Part shown: one piece after another, positions 52,166-61,576 of the stretch
Position numbering within the stretch: position 1 is the first letter of the stretch
How the letters are laid out: every line of letters begins with the position of its first letter
Position numbers and translations under genes: made by a program
NCBI GenBank assembly: GCA_038326165.1
Contig: JBBQJT010000011.1
Span: 12,842-76,841, forward strand
Source of the DNA: JAEUUM01 sp038326165
Lineage (GTDB): Bacteria; Bacteroidota; Bacteroidia; Chitinophagales; Saprospiraceae
Direction of reading: 5' to 3'
Length of the DNA: 64,000 nucleotides
Notes under the pieces: generated by a model
Database searches by the model: none
What the model saw: the letters and a program-made list of their open reading frames with translations, nothing else
What the model was told of the DNA's origin: nothing

Positions 52166-55138
52166 TTATTTTACGACAAAAGATGTAACTCTTGATTCGC
52201 GCTTATTTTGTAATTTCATGAAATACATGCCCGCTGGTATAGCATTTAAATTCAGTTCCAATTTTGAAGAACCATTGCTTTGATAGTCGCGGATTGGAAT
52301 TCCCAGAGCGGTCAATACCCGAATATGAGCATTAGGATCTAGTAGCAAATCTGATTCAACATTGAGGAAGTTGCTGGTAGGATTTGGCCACAGATTTATC
52401 CCAGTTTCTTTGTTTCGATCGTTGGTTGAGGTTAAAGTCAATACGGTCACATCCTGAATTTGTGTGTCGTAACAATTCTCATTATTTTTTGCAAACAAAG
52501 AGATTTTGTATTTTCCATCCGTATTGAATTCAAAAATAGGACTGAACACAGATTGCTTCGTCTCAAAGGGTGTGGACCAATCAAAATCAGTAGCATTCAA
52601 ACTGAGGTTTATGGGTTCATAAAGCGCAGCTTGACTTCCCACAATGAATATCGTGTCAGGACCTTCAAATAATGCATCTGGGGCTAATGTATCTGAGAAA
52701 AAAGGAATGACTTTACTTGGAGCTTCACAAAAGTCACGGTATTCAATCACCCAATCAAAAAAGTAATTGTAACCGCTTTGCAGCCAAGCAGTATTGTAAT
52801 TCAAACTAACAACGTTATTGACTGTATATGGAAAATTTGAACCTGAATTAGCCTTTACCAGAGGTTTGAATGCGTCATCGAGTTCGAGAACCAGATTGTC
52901 CGATATGGGAATTGGAAAATTCAAGACCAACTCCTGTATACCGGTAGTTTGCATTACAAAATTCTTTTCGAATACCTTGGCACCGTTGTTCAATAAGGCA
53001 ATTTTGCGCAATCCTTTACTGGTATTTTTTACCTTCACAGACTTCAGTAAGAAAGGATATTGACAACTAAAAGCTATTCCGCCAAATGGTTTATTGATGT
53101 TTTCTTCATCAATGACGCTGTTTATATCTTTTCCCAATTGGCCATTGCGGTTTGCTACCATCCAAATAGTTTGTTCTTTGCTAGCTGGTGGTAAGAGTAT
53201 TGGATTGCCGGTTGCAACAAGCATTTTGAAACTTGCATCATTGTACCACTCAATTTTGCCTAGGTCGTAGTCTGTTGAAAGCTGTATTTGGGTTCCTGTG
53301 CATGTTTTTGCATCGGTTGGGTCCAGGTTGAAATTTTGGAATGGAAAATCAAAAATTGAAATATTCCTTATGATTCTATTATTCAGTGGTTTTTCATCCA
53401 ATTCACCATTCACTGTTTCAACGTCAATGGTCAATTTTATCATCCCTGGAAGTGTGGTTGAAGGTGTGTAGTAGGCCACATCTCTTTGGCCAGGCGCCAA
53501 CACTTTGTCGTACATTACAGTAAACTCTTGCTTATTTCCAGAATATTCCAAGGTATATTTGAGCAGTGCGGACTTGATGGTATCTGTTCCGGCGTTTTCA
53601 ATTTTAGCATAAATACTCATTTTGCTTTCACATTCAAATCCTTCACCTTCAAGACCATAAATAAGCAGATCATTATTCCTTGTTGGAATTTGTGGGAAAT
53701 TGCCTTGATTGATCAGGTAATTATAGGCTGCCCAAACATTGATTAAACCATTTCCGAATATATTGTCTTCTCCGGGTTCACCAAGATCTGTGGCAGTATT
53801 GTACAGGGCAAGTTTGAGGTCATAGCCTGAGAGATTTGGAAATGCCTCCTTCAGCAAGAGAATAGCACCACAAGTATGGGGAGCTGCCATTGAAGTTCCA
53901 GATTTTAAGTCATAAGCATTGCCAAAAACTGCTGAACGCACATCTACACCAGGTGCTGCTACTTCAGGTTTGATCAACAAAGAGCCTTGACCTCCACATT
54001 TGGATGGTCCTCTGCTTGAAAAATTTGCAATTGGCAATATGGGCGTGTTGCCATTAAGTGCTGCAATAGTAAAACTGTTAACAATATTGATATTGATGTT
54101 GTGAGGCGAAGTGATGGATTGAGGATCAGGACCAGCATTGCCGGCTGAAAAAATTGAAGCAATCCCAGCAGCTTCTAGAGCCTCTTCTACTTGAACATAT
54201 AAACTATTACAATCATCGAAAATATCAGGGTCATACCAAGAATTATTGATGACAGTCGGCATATCCGCTATTGTTGTTGGATCCCCATCAGGATCAATTG
54301 CCCACTGTAAAGCTGCGAGGTTGTCTTCACTACCTAATCCGCACAGTATGGCTGCACCAATCCAATTGGCATTGAACGCAACACCTATTGTATCCGAAGT
54401 ATTTCTGTCAAGCCCCAAAATAGTTCCCAAGCAATGTGTGCCATGATCTCCGCAATTGGTAGGAGCCACATTCTGTCCATTAAAGTCAAACCAAGTTTCT
54501 TCAGCTGGTGCAAAATAACTTTTGGCCTTGTTTCTAAATGCTGGGTGGTTTGGATCTATTCCGGTATCCGCTACATAAGCTGTAAGTCCATATCCCGAAT
54601 AACCAAGCGCCCATAATTTATGTGCATTGATAACTTTTAATCCTTTTTCAGCACCATTGGGCGGCATAAAATTCAGATTCAGTTTCAGCTGATTTTCTTC
54701 ATTTGCACTGCTGTTTTTAAGTTGTGCATTGATGTCCATGAATTGGATTTCATTTCTTTTGGCAAGCTCAGCTATAAAATTATTCTTAACAGTGCAGTAT
54801 ATAAGATTGCTTATCCAATAAGATTTGATATTCTTCTCAACTTGGCCGTTTTGTTGATCCAACCAGATCAACAATCCTTGTTGTGATTTCTGTGCATGAT
54901 CTATCAGCGCGGGTTTTAAGATATTGACGCGTTGGTTCAACGGGACCCTGCCTAAATTAAAGGCTTCATTCAAAGCACCAATATCATATTTGTCTTTGAG
55001 CACCAGACTTATTCGGGTGCTTTGGTTCGGATTATTTATTATTTCACTCAATAATCTTCTTGATATTTCTGCTCCTTGTGCATCAAGCATGCTCAATTTA
55101 ACAGCAAATGCGATAAGAATAAACAGTAACTTTATCAT
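52166..55138 (-). CDS. Secreted S8 (subtilisin-type) serine protease with Ig-like/sandwich module and T9SS tail
   Basis: This 990-residue exported protease has a signal peptide (about 1-20), a propeptide and a subtilisin domain with catalytic D191 (VADTGIDPNHP), H232 (GDHGTHCLG) and S416 (SGTSMAAPH). A segment near 480-590 follows (FAKIEN-type strands, CARDB-like). After that come an Ig-like part (about 605-665) and a beta-sandwich module (about 670-805, NSGSNFPYTVNN, YFFDWVIEY) that matches the module of the M36 protease. A PKD-like stretch (820-890) and a T9SS type A tail (LWPNPTSNFLNV) end it. The cargo should be surface-attached or released. Confidence 0.93.
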   Translation of the reverse strand: MIKLLFILIAFAVKLSMLDAQGAEISRRLLSEIINNPNQSTRISLVLKDKYDIGALNEAFNLGRVPLNQRVNILKPALIDHAQKSQQGLLIWLDQQNGQVEKNIKSYWISNLIYCTVKNNFIAELAKRNEIQFMDINAQLKNSSANEENQLKLNLNFMPPNGAEKGLKVINAHKLWALGYSGYGLTAYVADTGIDPNHPAFRNKAKSYFAPAEETWFDFNGQNVAPTNCGDHGTHCLGTILGLDRNTSDTIGVAFNANWIGAAILCGLGSEDNLAALQWAIDPDGDPTTIADMPTVINNSWYDPDIFDDCNSLYVQVEEALEAAGIASIFSAGNAGPDPQSITSPHNININIVNSFTIAALNGNTPILPIANFSSRGPSKCGGQGSLLIKPEVAAPGVDVRSAVFGNAYDLKSGTSMAAPHTCGAILLLKEAFPNLSGYDLKLALYNTATDLGEPGEDNIFGNGLINVWAAYNYLINQGNFPQIPTRNNDLLIYGLEGEGFECESKMSIYAKIENAGTDTIKSALLKYTLEYSGNKQEFTVMYDKVLAPGQRDVAYYTPSTTLPGMIKLTIDVETVNGELDEKPLNNRIIRNISIFDFPFQNFNLDPTDAKTCTGTQIQLSTDYDLGKIEWYNDASFKMLVATGNPILLPPASKEQTIWMVANRNGQLGKDINSVIDEENINKPFGGIAFSCQYPFLLKSVKVKNTSKGLRKIALLNNGAKVFEKNFVMQTTGIQELVLNFPIPISDNLVLELDDAFKPLVKANSGSNFPYTVNNVVSLNYNTAWLQSGYNYFFDWVIEYRDFCEAPSKVIPFFSDTLAPDALFEGPDTIFIVGSQAALYEPINLSLNATDFDWSTPFETKQSVFSPIFEFNTDGKYKISLFAKNNENCYDTQIQDVTVLTLTSTNDRNKETGINLWPNPTSNFLNVESDLLLDPNAHIRVLTALGIPIRDYQSNGSSKLELNLNAIPAGMYFMKLQNKRESRVTSFVVK

Positions 55139-55158
55139 AAAATGAATGTACTAAAATT

Positions 55159-55188
55159 CAAAAATAAGTATTAAACCAGAGTGCCAAA
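55159..55188 (-). promoter_or_regulatory. Candidate promoter for the S8 protease gene
   Basis: The minus strand shows TTTG (55185-55188), 18 bases, then TATTTTTG (55159-55166), a match to the Bacteroidota TTTG/TAnnTTTG pair with acceptable spacing. The start codon is 20 bases beyond the -7 box. Confidence 0.55.
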
Positions 55189-55215
55189 GACAAATAGTTG
55201 AACAATAAATATTAC

Positions 55216-56673
55216 TTATAGTTCTTCAAAATATTGGCGGGCATTTTTCATAGGTCCATCTTGAATATTTCCGCTTTCAAGAAAGTCATTTGAGTTCGCT
55301 TCAGATTTAGATTGCTTGTAAAGTTCTTTTAACCAACGAGGATTTTGTATTTCAATCCTGCAATTAGAATGTAAAAGTATGTAATCATTGTTCAGATGTG
55401 GATTGTAGAATATGAACTTCACTATCCCTTGGTTGGTTTTTGGGAAAGAATTATAGGCCCATATTTCATACGGAGGGGCATTGGGATCTTCATCTACTAT
55501 TATCTTATCGTTAGGAGGACCATATCGGAGCCAAATTCTTCCTCTATCTGTTTCAAAGCCGTACCCGAATCCAGAGGCGTATGCACGATCGACCTCTTTG
55601 GCCATGCTGGTGTATTCCTGATATTTTTTCTCAGCGTCATTTGGGAAAAGTGAATTCCAATAATTGTGCAGGTAAACTTTTCCTGCCTCTATATTATTAC
55701 TGGCAATTGTTGCGTTCAATATGGGTTGGTCTTCATTTTTTGCAACTGGAGCCAATGATCTAAGACTGTATCTGATCTCTTGTGGTGTCAATCGTTGTAC
55801 AAACGAAGTGTTGAAGATCTCTTTGTCCACTGGCAGCACATTCGCATCCGCATCAGGATTACTCCGTTGAAAAAACACTTTCTTTTCAAGTATGATTTGA
55901 TCGTTGGAATCTCGCACATAAAGCATCAAAGTATAATTGCCCGAAGGGAGCTTAGTAATAGTTTTATGAACCAAAACAGGAAGGATGTTAACTGCTCTGT
56001 ATGTTTTGACATGATTGTACTCAGGAAGCAGATCGCTTGTTTTGTTGTTTTTTTGAATTCTGGATTCCACTTTGATTCGCTGCCCTTCGAGGTTGCTGCC
56101 GGAATAAATTTCCCAATAAGAATAAAGGTGATTATTGGTTTTTGGAAAGAAGTTAGAGGAAATGGGTTCCATAAAATACCCATTCCTTACAAACTGGTTG
56201 TTGTTAGAATCTGATGGAGTAACATTGGCATACAGCTGAATATCAGAGCTTTCAAGCTTGTTTCCTGTAAAATCTAAAGTAAAATTCAATGCAGTATTGA
56301 GCTGATTTTCGGGTTCGTTCAGGTCAACAATATGTACCAAAAGTTGGTATTTTCCATTGCTGAGATTGTACCTTTTTATATCAATTAAATCAATATTGGT
56401 CTTGGTCAGTGGACTATTCAATACGAATTTATCTGCTTTTACAGTTTTTTCGTCCAGCATAAAAATTAAGGTCACCTCTACTGAACAGAAAAAACTAAGA
56501 CTGTCTTTGCTGACAAAGTTTACAGAATTTCCGGATATGTGGTAGGTCATTTCCAAATAAGAAAGCCCAGGTCCTTTGTACCGGCCCAACTGAATATTGG
56601 CATTAATTGCTTCTAATTTGTCTGTTACGAACAGAGCAATCGAAAGGATGATATAGACAAAAATTTTATTCAC
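55216..56673 (-). CDS. GWxTD-domain secreted protein
   Basis: The 485-residue protein starts at a GTG at 56673 with a signal peptide (KIFVYIILSIALFVTDKLEA). The first 300 residues are beta-rich and bind no cofactor I can see. The C-terminal part carries the GWxTD domain typical of Bacteroidota, here with a variant core: GFGYGFETDRGRIWLRYGPP near 375, with Phe in place of the usual Trp. Its function is unknown; the family is known mainly as conserved secreted proteins. It lies between an S8 protease and a lipoprotein, all on the minus strand. Confidence 0.88.
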   Translation of the reverse strand: MNKIFVYIILSIALFVTDKLEAINANIQLGRYKGPGLSYLEMTYHISGNSVNFVSKDSLSFFCSVEVTLIFMLDEKTVKADKFVLNSPLTKTNIDLIDIKRYNLSNGKYQLLVHIVDLNEPENQLNTALNFTLDFTGNKLESSDIQLYANVTPSDSNNNQFVRNGYFMEPISSNFFPKTNNHLYSYWEIYSGSNLEGQRIKVESRIQKNNKTSDLLPEYNHVKTYRAVNILPVLVHKTITKLPSGNYTLMLYVRDSNDQIILEKKVFFQRSNPDADANVLPVDKEIFNTSFVQRLTPQEIRYSLRSLAPVAKNEDQPILNATIASNNIEAGKVYLHNYWNSLFPNDAEKKYQEYTSMAKEVDRAYASGFGYGFETDRGRIWLRYGPPNDKIIVDEDPNAPPYEIWAYNSFPKTNQGIVKFIFYNPHLNNDYILLHSNCRIEIQNPRWLKELYKQSKSEANSNDFLESGNIQDGPMKNARQYFEEL

Positions 56674-56718
56674 GTTGCTAAATTAATCACATTTGGAATC
56701 ACTTGTGAGAAAAAAAGA

Positions 56719-57084
56719 CTATTTGTCGTGAAATAACGTATTTTTTAACTTGAAATTGAATGCATAGCCCCTGAATGACACATCAAGCTTTGCTAAGCTG
56801 TCTGTAACTTCTGACCAATAGAATTTACTGGTATCACCTTCCAACTGCATGAGAGATTCACTAAATGTATATTTTACATCATTCGGTAGGCCAGGAGTAT
56901 TGCAGGTAAATTTATTCAATGAATCCAAAATAAAATAGCCACCAACTGCAGATTCTATGACTTCGCCATTTCTTGTTGCTTCGTAAATCTCCCATTTTCC
57001 AAGTGGAGTTTGAGGCTTTTTGTTTTCGGTACAGGCTAATAGTAGCACCAAAAAACAAAAGAAAAGACCACAAGTTGAATTCAT
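56719..57084 (-). CDS. Small lipoprotein of unknown function
   Basis: From the ATG at 57084 the protein has about 121 residues with a lipoprotein signal ending in LLLAC (acylated Cys near 18). The longer frame from 57120 adds residues ahead of the signal and is rejected. The mature part has LGKWEIYEATRNGEVIE, a lipocalin-like opening seen in small Bacteroidota lipoproteins, and SFRGYAFNFKLKN near the end. The role is unknown. The GWxTD gene starts 45 bases downstream and the metallophosphoesterase gene ends 49 bases upstream. Confidence 0.75.
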   Translation of the reverse strand: MNSTCGLFFCFLVLLLACTENKKPQTPLGKWEIYEATRNGEVIESAVGGYFILDSLNKFTCNTPGLPNDVKYTFSESLMQLEGDTSKFYWSEVTDSLAKLDVSFRGYAFNFKLKNTLFHDK

Positions 57085-57133
57085 GGTGCAAAAATAAACT
57101 TTAATACAATTTATTTGCAAAATATTTAACTAT

Positions 57134-58360
57134 TTATGCGCTTTTTAACGTTATGCAAGTGATTTCAGGCAATATACCTACCCTGCCCGGATAACCTAAA
57201 AAGCCCAATCCTCTATTTACATACAAGAATTGCTTTCCTTCTTGATATAAGCCCGCCCATTGCTTATACATATATTGTGAAGGACTCCAACGGAACCAAC
57301 CAGGTATTTCTATTCCAAATTGAAAACCATGTGTATGACCAGATAATGTGAGATCAATATCAGGATATTCAGGTCTTATTTGGAAGTCCCAATGGCTTGG
57401 ATCGTGACTCAATAAAATATTTACGTCAGTTTTGGGTAGGTTGGCATATGCCTGATCCAATTTCCCATATCTCGGAAATCGAGCAATAGCGCTGTAATTT
57501 TCAACGCCAAGTAGTCCTATTTTGGCTCCTTTTACATCAATAATTCGGTGCTCATTCATCAACAGGTCCCAACCCATTTTCTTGTGTGCATCTTTAAGGT
57601 CCTGAAAGTTCTTTTTCTTGGCATCTTCATCGGGCCATTCCGAATAGTCTCCATAATCATGATTGCCAGTGGTTGAAAATACTCCTTGTTTTGATATTAT
57701 TTTGTCGAAAACATCCAAATATTCTTCCACTTCATTTGTTTTGGAATTGACCAGATCACCAGTAAAAACAACGATATCTGGATTGAGTCCATTGATCATT
57801 TGCACGGAATTTTTCACAGGCTCTTTCAAAAAAAAGCTTCCTGAGTGAATATCAGATATTTGAACAATTTTGTAGCCGATTAAATCCGGGTTCAAACCAA
57901 CAATTGGTAAGTCAATATTATGGATTCTATATCTGTAAGGGTTTCTGAATACCCCATAACTTAACAGCCCAAATGGTACGCCGCTCACCAATATTGCCAT
58001 CTTTGAGAGGAATGAACTTCGGCTTGGGTCAAAGTTTTCGTTTGGGTTAATATGATTGCCAGCCCAGTTGAAAAGTCTTCGTATATCATCTATCCACATA
58101 GGGAACATGGCAATAAACTTGGAAAAATAAGCGATAAACAATATTGCTCTCCAAATGGTCATAGGCGCTCTAGGCAGCTGATAAAGTATTCCATTTACAG
58201 CAAGCATACCTGTAATCAGAGCACCTATAGGGAAGAGCCAATAGATGATGTACAGGATGGTTTTTTGGTTCTTAGACCAATTTTGTGCCAGTAATACAAT
58301 CGCCTGAAAAACATATAGGTCTATGGCGAGTATCAGCAGTGTCGGAATCAAAAAACGCAT
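57134..58360 (-). CDS. Membrane-anchored metallophosphoesterase
   Basis: The 408-residue protein has three or four helices in residues 1-130 and a calcineurin-like phosphoesterase domain after them. Metal ligands appear in order: QISDIHSGSF near 167, TGDLVNS near 198, TGNHDYGDY near 230, LSHDPSHWD near 308 and LSGHTHGFQFG near 330. The layout matches YaeI-type enzymes acting on phospholipid or lipid headgroups, but no substrate can be assigned. The gene is divergent from an SDR gene. Confidence 0.92.
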   Translation of the reverse strand: MRFLIPTLLILAIDLYVFQAIVLLAQNWSKNQKTILYIIYWLFPIGALITGMLAVNGILYQLPRAPMTIWRAILFIAYFSKFIAMFPMWIDDIRRLFNWAGNHINPNENFDPSRSSFLSKMAILVSGVPFGLLSYGVFRNPYRYRIHNIDLPIVGLNPDLIGYKIVQISDIHSGSFFLKEPVKNSVQMINGLNPDIVVFTGDLVNSKTNEVEEYLDVFDKIISKQGVFSTTGNHDYGDYSEWPDEDAKKKNFQDLKDAHKKMGWDLLMNEHRIIDVKGAKIGLLGVENYSAIARFPRYGKLDQAYANLPKTDVNILLSHDPSHWDFQIRPEYPDIDLTLSGHTHGFQFGIEIPGWFRWSPSQYMYKQWAGLYQEGKQFLYVNRGLGFLGYPGRVGILPEITCITLKSA

Positions 58361-58451
58361 GGTGTATAAGATATTGTGAACTTAAATGTAAATCTCCTTA
58401 GTTTGTTGTGTATGAAGTTGTTTATTTGTGATGAAATTATAAAACTAAGTT

Positions 58452-59288
58452 ATGAATTCGACCAAAGGCAATGTCTTAATTACAGGGATCTCCTCAGGTA
58501 TTGGAAAAGATGCAGCAATTAATCTGGCAGCAAAAGGTTACTACGTCTATGGCTCCGTCCGAAAATTATTTGATGCTGAGTACGCCAAATCAGTGAAAGG
58601 AAGCATCATTCCTTTTATAATGGATGTGGGCGATCCAAAAAGTATAAAGGAAGCATTAAATCGATTGAGAGGTATTCCATTTGTGGCAATTGTCAATAAT
58701 GCAGGAATAGCAGTAAGCGGCCCTTTGAAGTATTTGGACATGGAAGATTTTAGGGAACAATTTGAGGTGAATGTATTTGGCTTGCTGCAAGTGACACAAA
58801 TGTTGATTCCCAACTTACTGCTCAACCAACAAGACCTAGACATGCCAGGACGGATTGTAAATATTTCATCAATTTCAGGTAGAATAGTTACACCTTATAC
58901 TGGCGCCTACGGGTCTTCAAAATTTGCTGTAGAAGCTATAAGTGACGCGCTACGCTGTGAGTTATTCAATCAGGGGATCAAAGTGGTGATCATAGAACCA
59001 GGTCCAATAAAAACTCCAATTTGGGATAAGGCAATATTGGGTAAAACAGGTGCTTTCAAAAATGAATATGAACCTATACTTGAGTTCAGGGCTGAATATG
59101 CAAAGGAAACAGAAAGGAATGCATTGCCTGTGGCGGAAGTGACAAAAAAAATAATTGAAGCAATTGAATCGACGAATCCTAAAACGCGGTATTTGATCGT
59201 TAAAAATAGATGGATTATGAAATTGATTTTCGCGGCGCCGGATTGGCTGAAAGATTATTTTGTAATGAAAAGAGCTAAATTGAAGTAA
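58452..59288 (+). CDS. Short-chain dehydrogenase/reductase
   Basis: The 278-residue protein is a classical SDR. The NAD(P) loop is TGISSGIGKD at 12-21, followed by the NNAGIAVSG segment near 82, the catalytic serine in ISSISG near 137 and the YGSSK pair near 150. The substrate is unknown; sequence is closest in kind to broad SDRs annotated as retinol or steroid dehydrogenases. It shares one base with the methyltransferase start that follows (TAATG), so they are coupled. Confidence 0.92.
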   Translation: MNSTKGNVLITGISSGIGKDAAINLAAKGYYVYGSVRKLFDAEYAKSVKGSIIPFIMDVGDPKSIKEALNRLRGIPFVAIVNNAGIAVSGPLKYLDMEDFREQFEVNVFGLLQVTQMLIPNLLLNQQDLDMPGRIVNISSISGRIVTPYTGAYGSSKFAVEAISDALRCELFNQGIKVVIIEPGPIKTPIWDKAILGKTGAFKNEYEPILEFRAEYAKETERNALPVAEVTKKIIEAIESTNPKTRYLIVKNRWIMKLIFAAPDWLKDYFVMKRAKLK

Positions 59289-59869
59289 TGAATGATAAAA
59301 AGGAATATTGGGATGGCCGCTGGCTAAAAGGCAATACTGGCTGGGATATTGGCTATGCAAGTCCTCCTCTTATTGAATTTTGTAGGCCTCTTGAGGACAA
59401 ATCTATCTCCTTGTTGATTCCAGGTTGTGGAAGTGCTTATGAGGCACTGCAGTTGGTTGATATGGGGTTTACCGATATTACGCTGTTGGATATTAGCCCC
59501 ACTATGGTAGAGTTGCTACACAAAAAATATGGACATTTAGAACAAATACACATTGTATGCGGCGATTTGACTGATCTGAAATCCAGTAGTTTTGATCTGA
59601 TATTAGAGCAGACTTTTTTTTGTACCGTGCCACCTGTTGACAGAGAAGATTTACTGATGGAAATAGTAAATTTATTGAAGCATGGAGGAGTTTATGCCGG
59701 AGTAGTGTTTGATGCACTGTTTCAATCAGGTCCCCCATTTGGAGGCCCGGCAGATGGTTATCGGCCACTTTTTGAGAAGTTTTTTTATGTAGAAATATTT
59801 GAGATGTGTTACAATAGTATCGGGCCAAGGCAAGATGCCGAGTATTTTATGAAATTAATCAAAAAATGA
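59288..59869 (+). CDS. TPMT-type SAM-dependent methyltransferase
   Basis: The 193-residue protein belongs to the thiopurine S-methyltransferase-like group. It opens with WDGRWLKGNTGWDIGYASPP, then the SAM loop LLIPGCGSAYEA near 42-53, ITLLDISPTMVELL near 65 and DLILEQTFFCTVPP near 100. Such enzymes methylate small thiols, halides or selenium/tellurium compounds; the substrate is unknown. It is coupled on both sides: one base shared with the SDR and a 4-base overlap (ATGA) with the M1 peptidase gene. Confidence 0.9.
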   Translation: MNDKKEYWDGRWLKGNTGWDIGYASPPLIEFCRPLEDKSISLLIPGCGSAYEALQLVDMGFTDITLLDISPTMVELLHKKYGHLEQIHIVCGDLTDLKSSSFDLILEQTFFCTVPPVDREDLLMEIVNLLKHGGVYAGVVFDALFQSGPPFGGPADGYRPLFEKFFYVEIFEMCYNSIGPRQDAEYFMKLIKK

Positions 59870-61563
59870 GATTTATAACAATTTGCTTTATTTCGGTTTT
59901 ATGCGCCAACTTGAATGCAGTAGCACAAAAAGAATGGAAAAGTGAAACAACTGGAACATACTCACATGCCGATTCATTATTAGGATCCCTCAGGCCAGAG
60001 CGTACTTGCTATGATGTCAATTATTATAACATGGATTTTGTGCCAAATATCAAAGAAAGGACCATTTCCGGTCGGGTGAAAATGTATTTCATGTTCATGC
60101 ATCCATCAAAAGAACTCCAAATTGATTTGCAAAGTCCATTATACCTGGATAGCGTTCTATTGGATAATGTAAAATTAAAATTCAGGAAAGATGGAAATGC
60201 TTATTTCATTCAGCTACCAAATGATTTGGCATTGACCCAACACCAATTGATTTCATATTATCATGGAAAGCCCATTATTGCTAAGAATGCTCCGTGGGAT
60301 GGAGGATTGGTGTGGAAGTACGATCGCAAAGGGGCTCCCTTCGTAGGGGTAGCATGCCAAGGCAATGGAGCAAGTATTTGGTGGCCATGCAAAGATCACC
60401 CTTCAGATGAGCCGGATAGTGTTTCTGTCAGCTTTGTTGTTCCCGATACACTCATAGGGGTTTCAAACGGAAATTTAAGAAAGAAGGAAGCTTTGTCAGG
60501 TAATCGAATGAAGTATTTTTGGCATTGTTCCTATCCTATAAATGCATATAATGTTACGTTTTACATCGGAAACTTTATGCTGATCAAGGATCACTATGTT
60601 AATTTCAAAGGGGATTCCTTGGATCTTGATTATTGGGTCCAGAAGGGTAGTGAGTTCAAGGTCAGGCTGCACTTTCATCAGGTCAAAGGGATGTTGCATG
60701 CTTATGAGCATTACTTCGGCCCTTATCCATATTTTCATGATGGTTACGCCCTTGTTGAAGCACCATTTCTGGGAATGGAACACCAAGGGGCTATTGCTTA
60801 TGGCAACGGATACAACAGAGGTTATCTCGGTGGTAGAATTCCTGATGATTTGAATTTTGACTTCATTATTATTCATGAAAGTGGTCACGAATATTGGGGG
60901 AACAGTGTCTCAGCCGCTGATCCAGCTGACACCTGGATTCAAGAATCATTTACCACTTATATGGAAGCACTTTACGTAGAGTGGACCAACAACAAGCAGA
61001 AGGGAATCGAGTATTTGGTTTATCAAAAGCCTGAAATAGCGAATAGAAGTGCAATGTTGGGCATTCGTAATGTCAATTATCACGATCACGAGGATTCTGA
61101 TATTTATTACAAAGGTTCTTGGGTCCTGCATAGTTTGAGAAATACTGTCAACAATGATTCTCTTTGGTTTTCTGCATTAAAAGCTCTGTATCAAAGTTTT
61201 GCTGGCAAGGAAATATTTACCGAGGAATTGGTGGCGAGATTCAATGTTTTACTAAAAGGTGATTACACCGCCTACTTTAAACAGTTTTTATTGTACAAAA
61301 ATCAGCCGGTATTCGAATATTACCTGTTGCCTGCCAAAAAAGGTTCAAGATTGATTTACCGATGGAATGTCAAGGAAAAGGGATTTAACATGCACATGCG
61401 AATTGGTAATGGAACTGATTTTTGGAGAATTCGACCTTCCACAAGCTGGCAAACGACGAATTTGCCCCAAATCAAAGTTGAGAACTTTATTTTGGATGAG
61501 AGATCTTTTTTATTCGAAGCAATTAAAATGACTGGTAGTCCTCCAAAATTGAATAGAAAATAA
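59866..61563 (+). CDS. M1 family zinc metallopeptidase, exported
   Basis: The 565-residue protein has a signal peptide (MRFITICFISVLCANLNAVAQ), an N-terminal beta domain and the M1 catalytic domain. The zinc site is HESGHEYWGNS with H337, E338 and H341 and the third ligand E360 in WIQESF, spaced exactly as in M1 peptidases. The substrate-anchoring GxMEN motif reads LGMEHQGAI near 304. A TPR-like or ARM-like C-terminal repeat is absent or short, so it is a compact form. No T9SS tail is present, so the enzyme probably stays in the periplasm or is anchored otherwise. It is coupled to the methyltransferase. Confidence 0.92.
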   Translation: MRFITICFISVLCANLNAVAQKEWKSETTGTYSHADSLLGSLRPERTCYDVNYYNMDFVPNIKERTISGRVKMYFMFMHPSKELQIDLQSPLYLDSVLLDNVKLKFRKDGNAYFIQLPNDLALTQHQLISYYHGKPIIAKNAPWDGGLVWKYDRKGAPFVGVACQGNGASIWWPCKDHPSDEPDSVSVSFVVPDTLIGVSNGNLRKKEALSGNRMKYFWHCSYPINAYNVTFYIGNFMLIKDHYVNFKGDSLDLDYWVQKGSEFKVRLHFHQVKGMLHAYEHYFGPYPYFHDGYALVEAPFLGMEHQGAIAYGNGYNRGYLGGRIPDDLNFDFIIIHESGHEYWGNSVSAADPADTWIQESFTTYMEALYVEWTNNKQKGIEYLVYQKPEIANRSAMLGIRNVNYHDHEDSDIYYKGSWVLHSLRNTVNNDSLWFSALKALYQSFAGKEIFTEELVARFNVLLKGDYTAYFKQFLLYKNQPVFEYYLLPAKKGSRLIYRWNVKEKGFNMHMRIGNGTDFWRIRPSTSWQTTNLPQIKVENFILDERSFLFEAIKMTGSPPKLNRK

Positions 61564-61576
61564 AATTTTACGGGAC

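Noticed and set aside
60760..60800. GMEHQ in place of GxMEN in the M1 peptidase as a sign of a dead enzyme
   Set aside because: All zinc ligands and the catalytic Glu are present, and I believe this variant is usual in Bacteroidota M1 enzymes.
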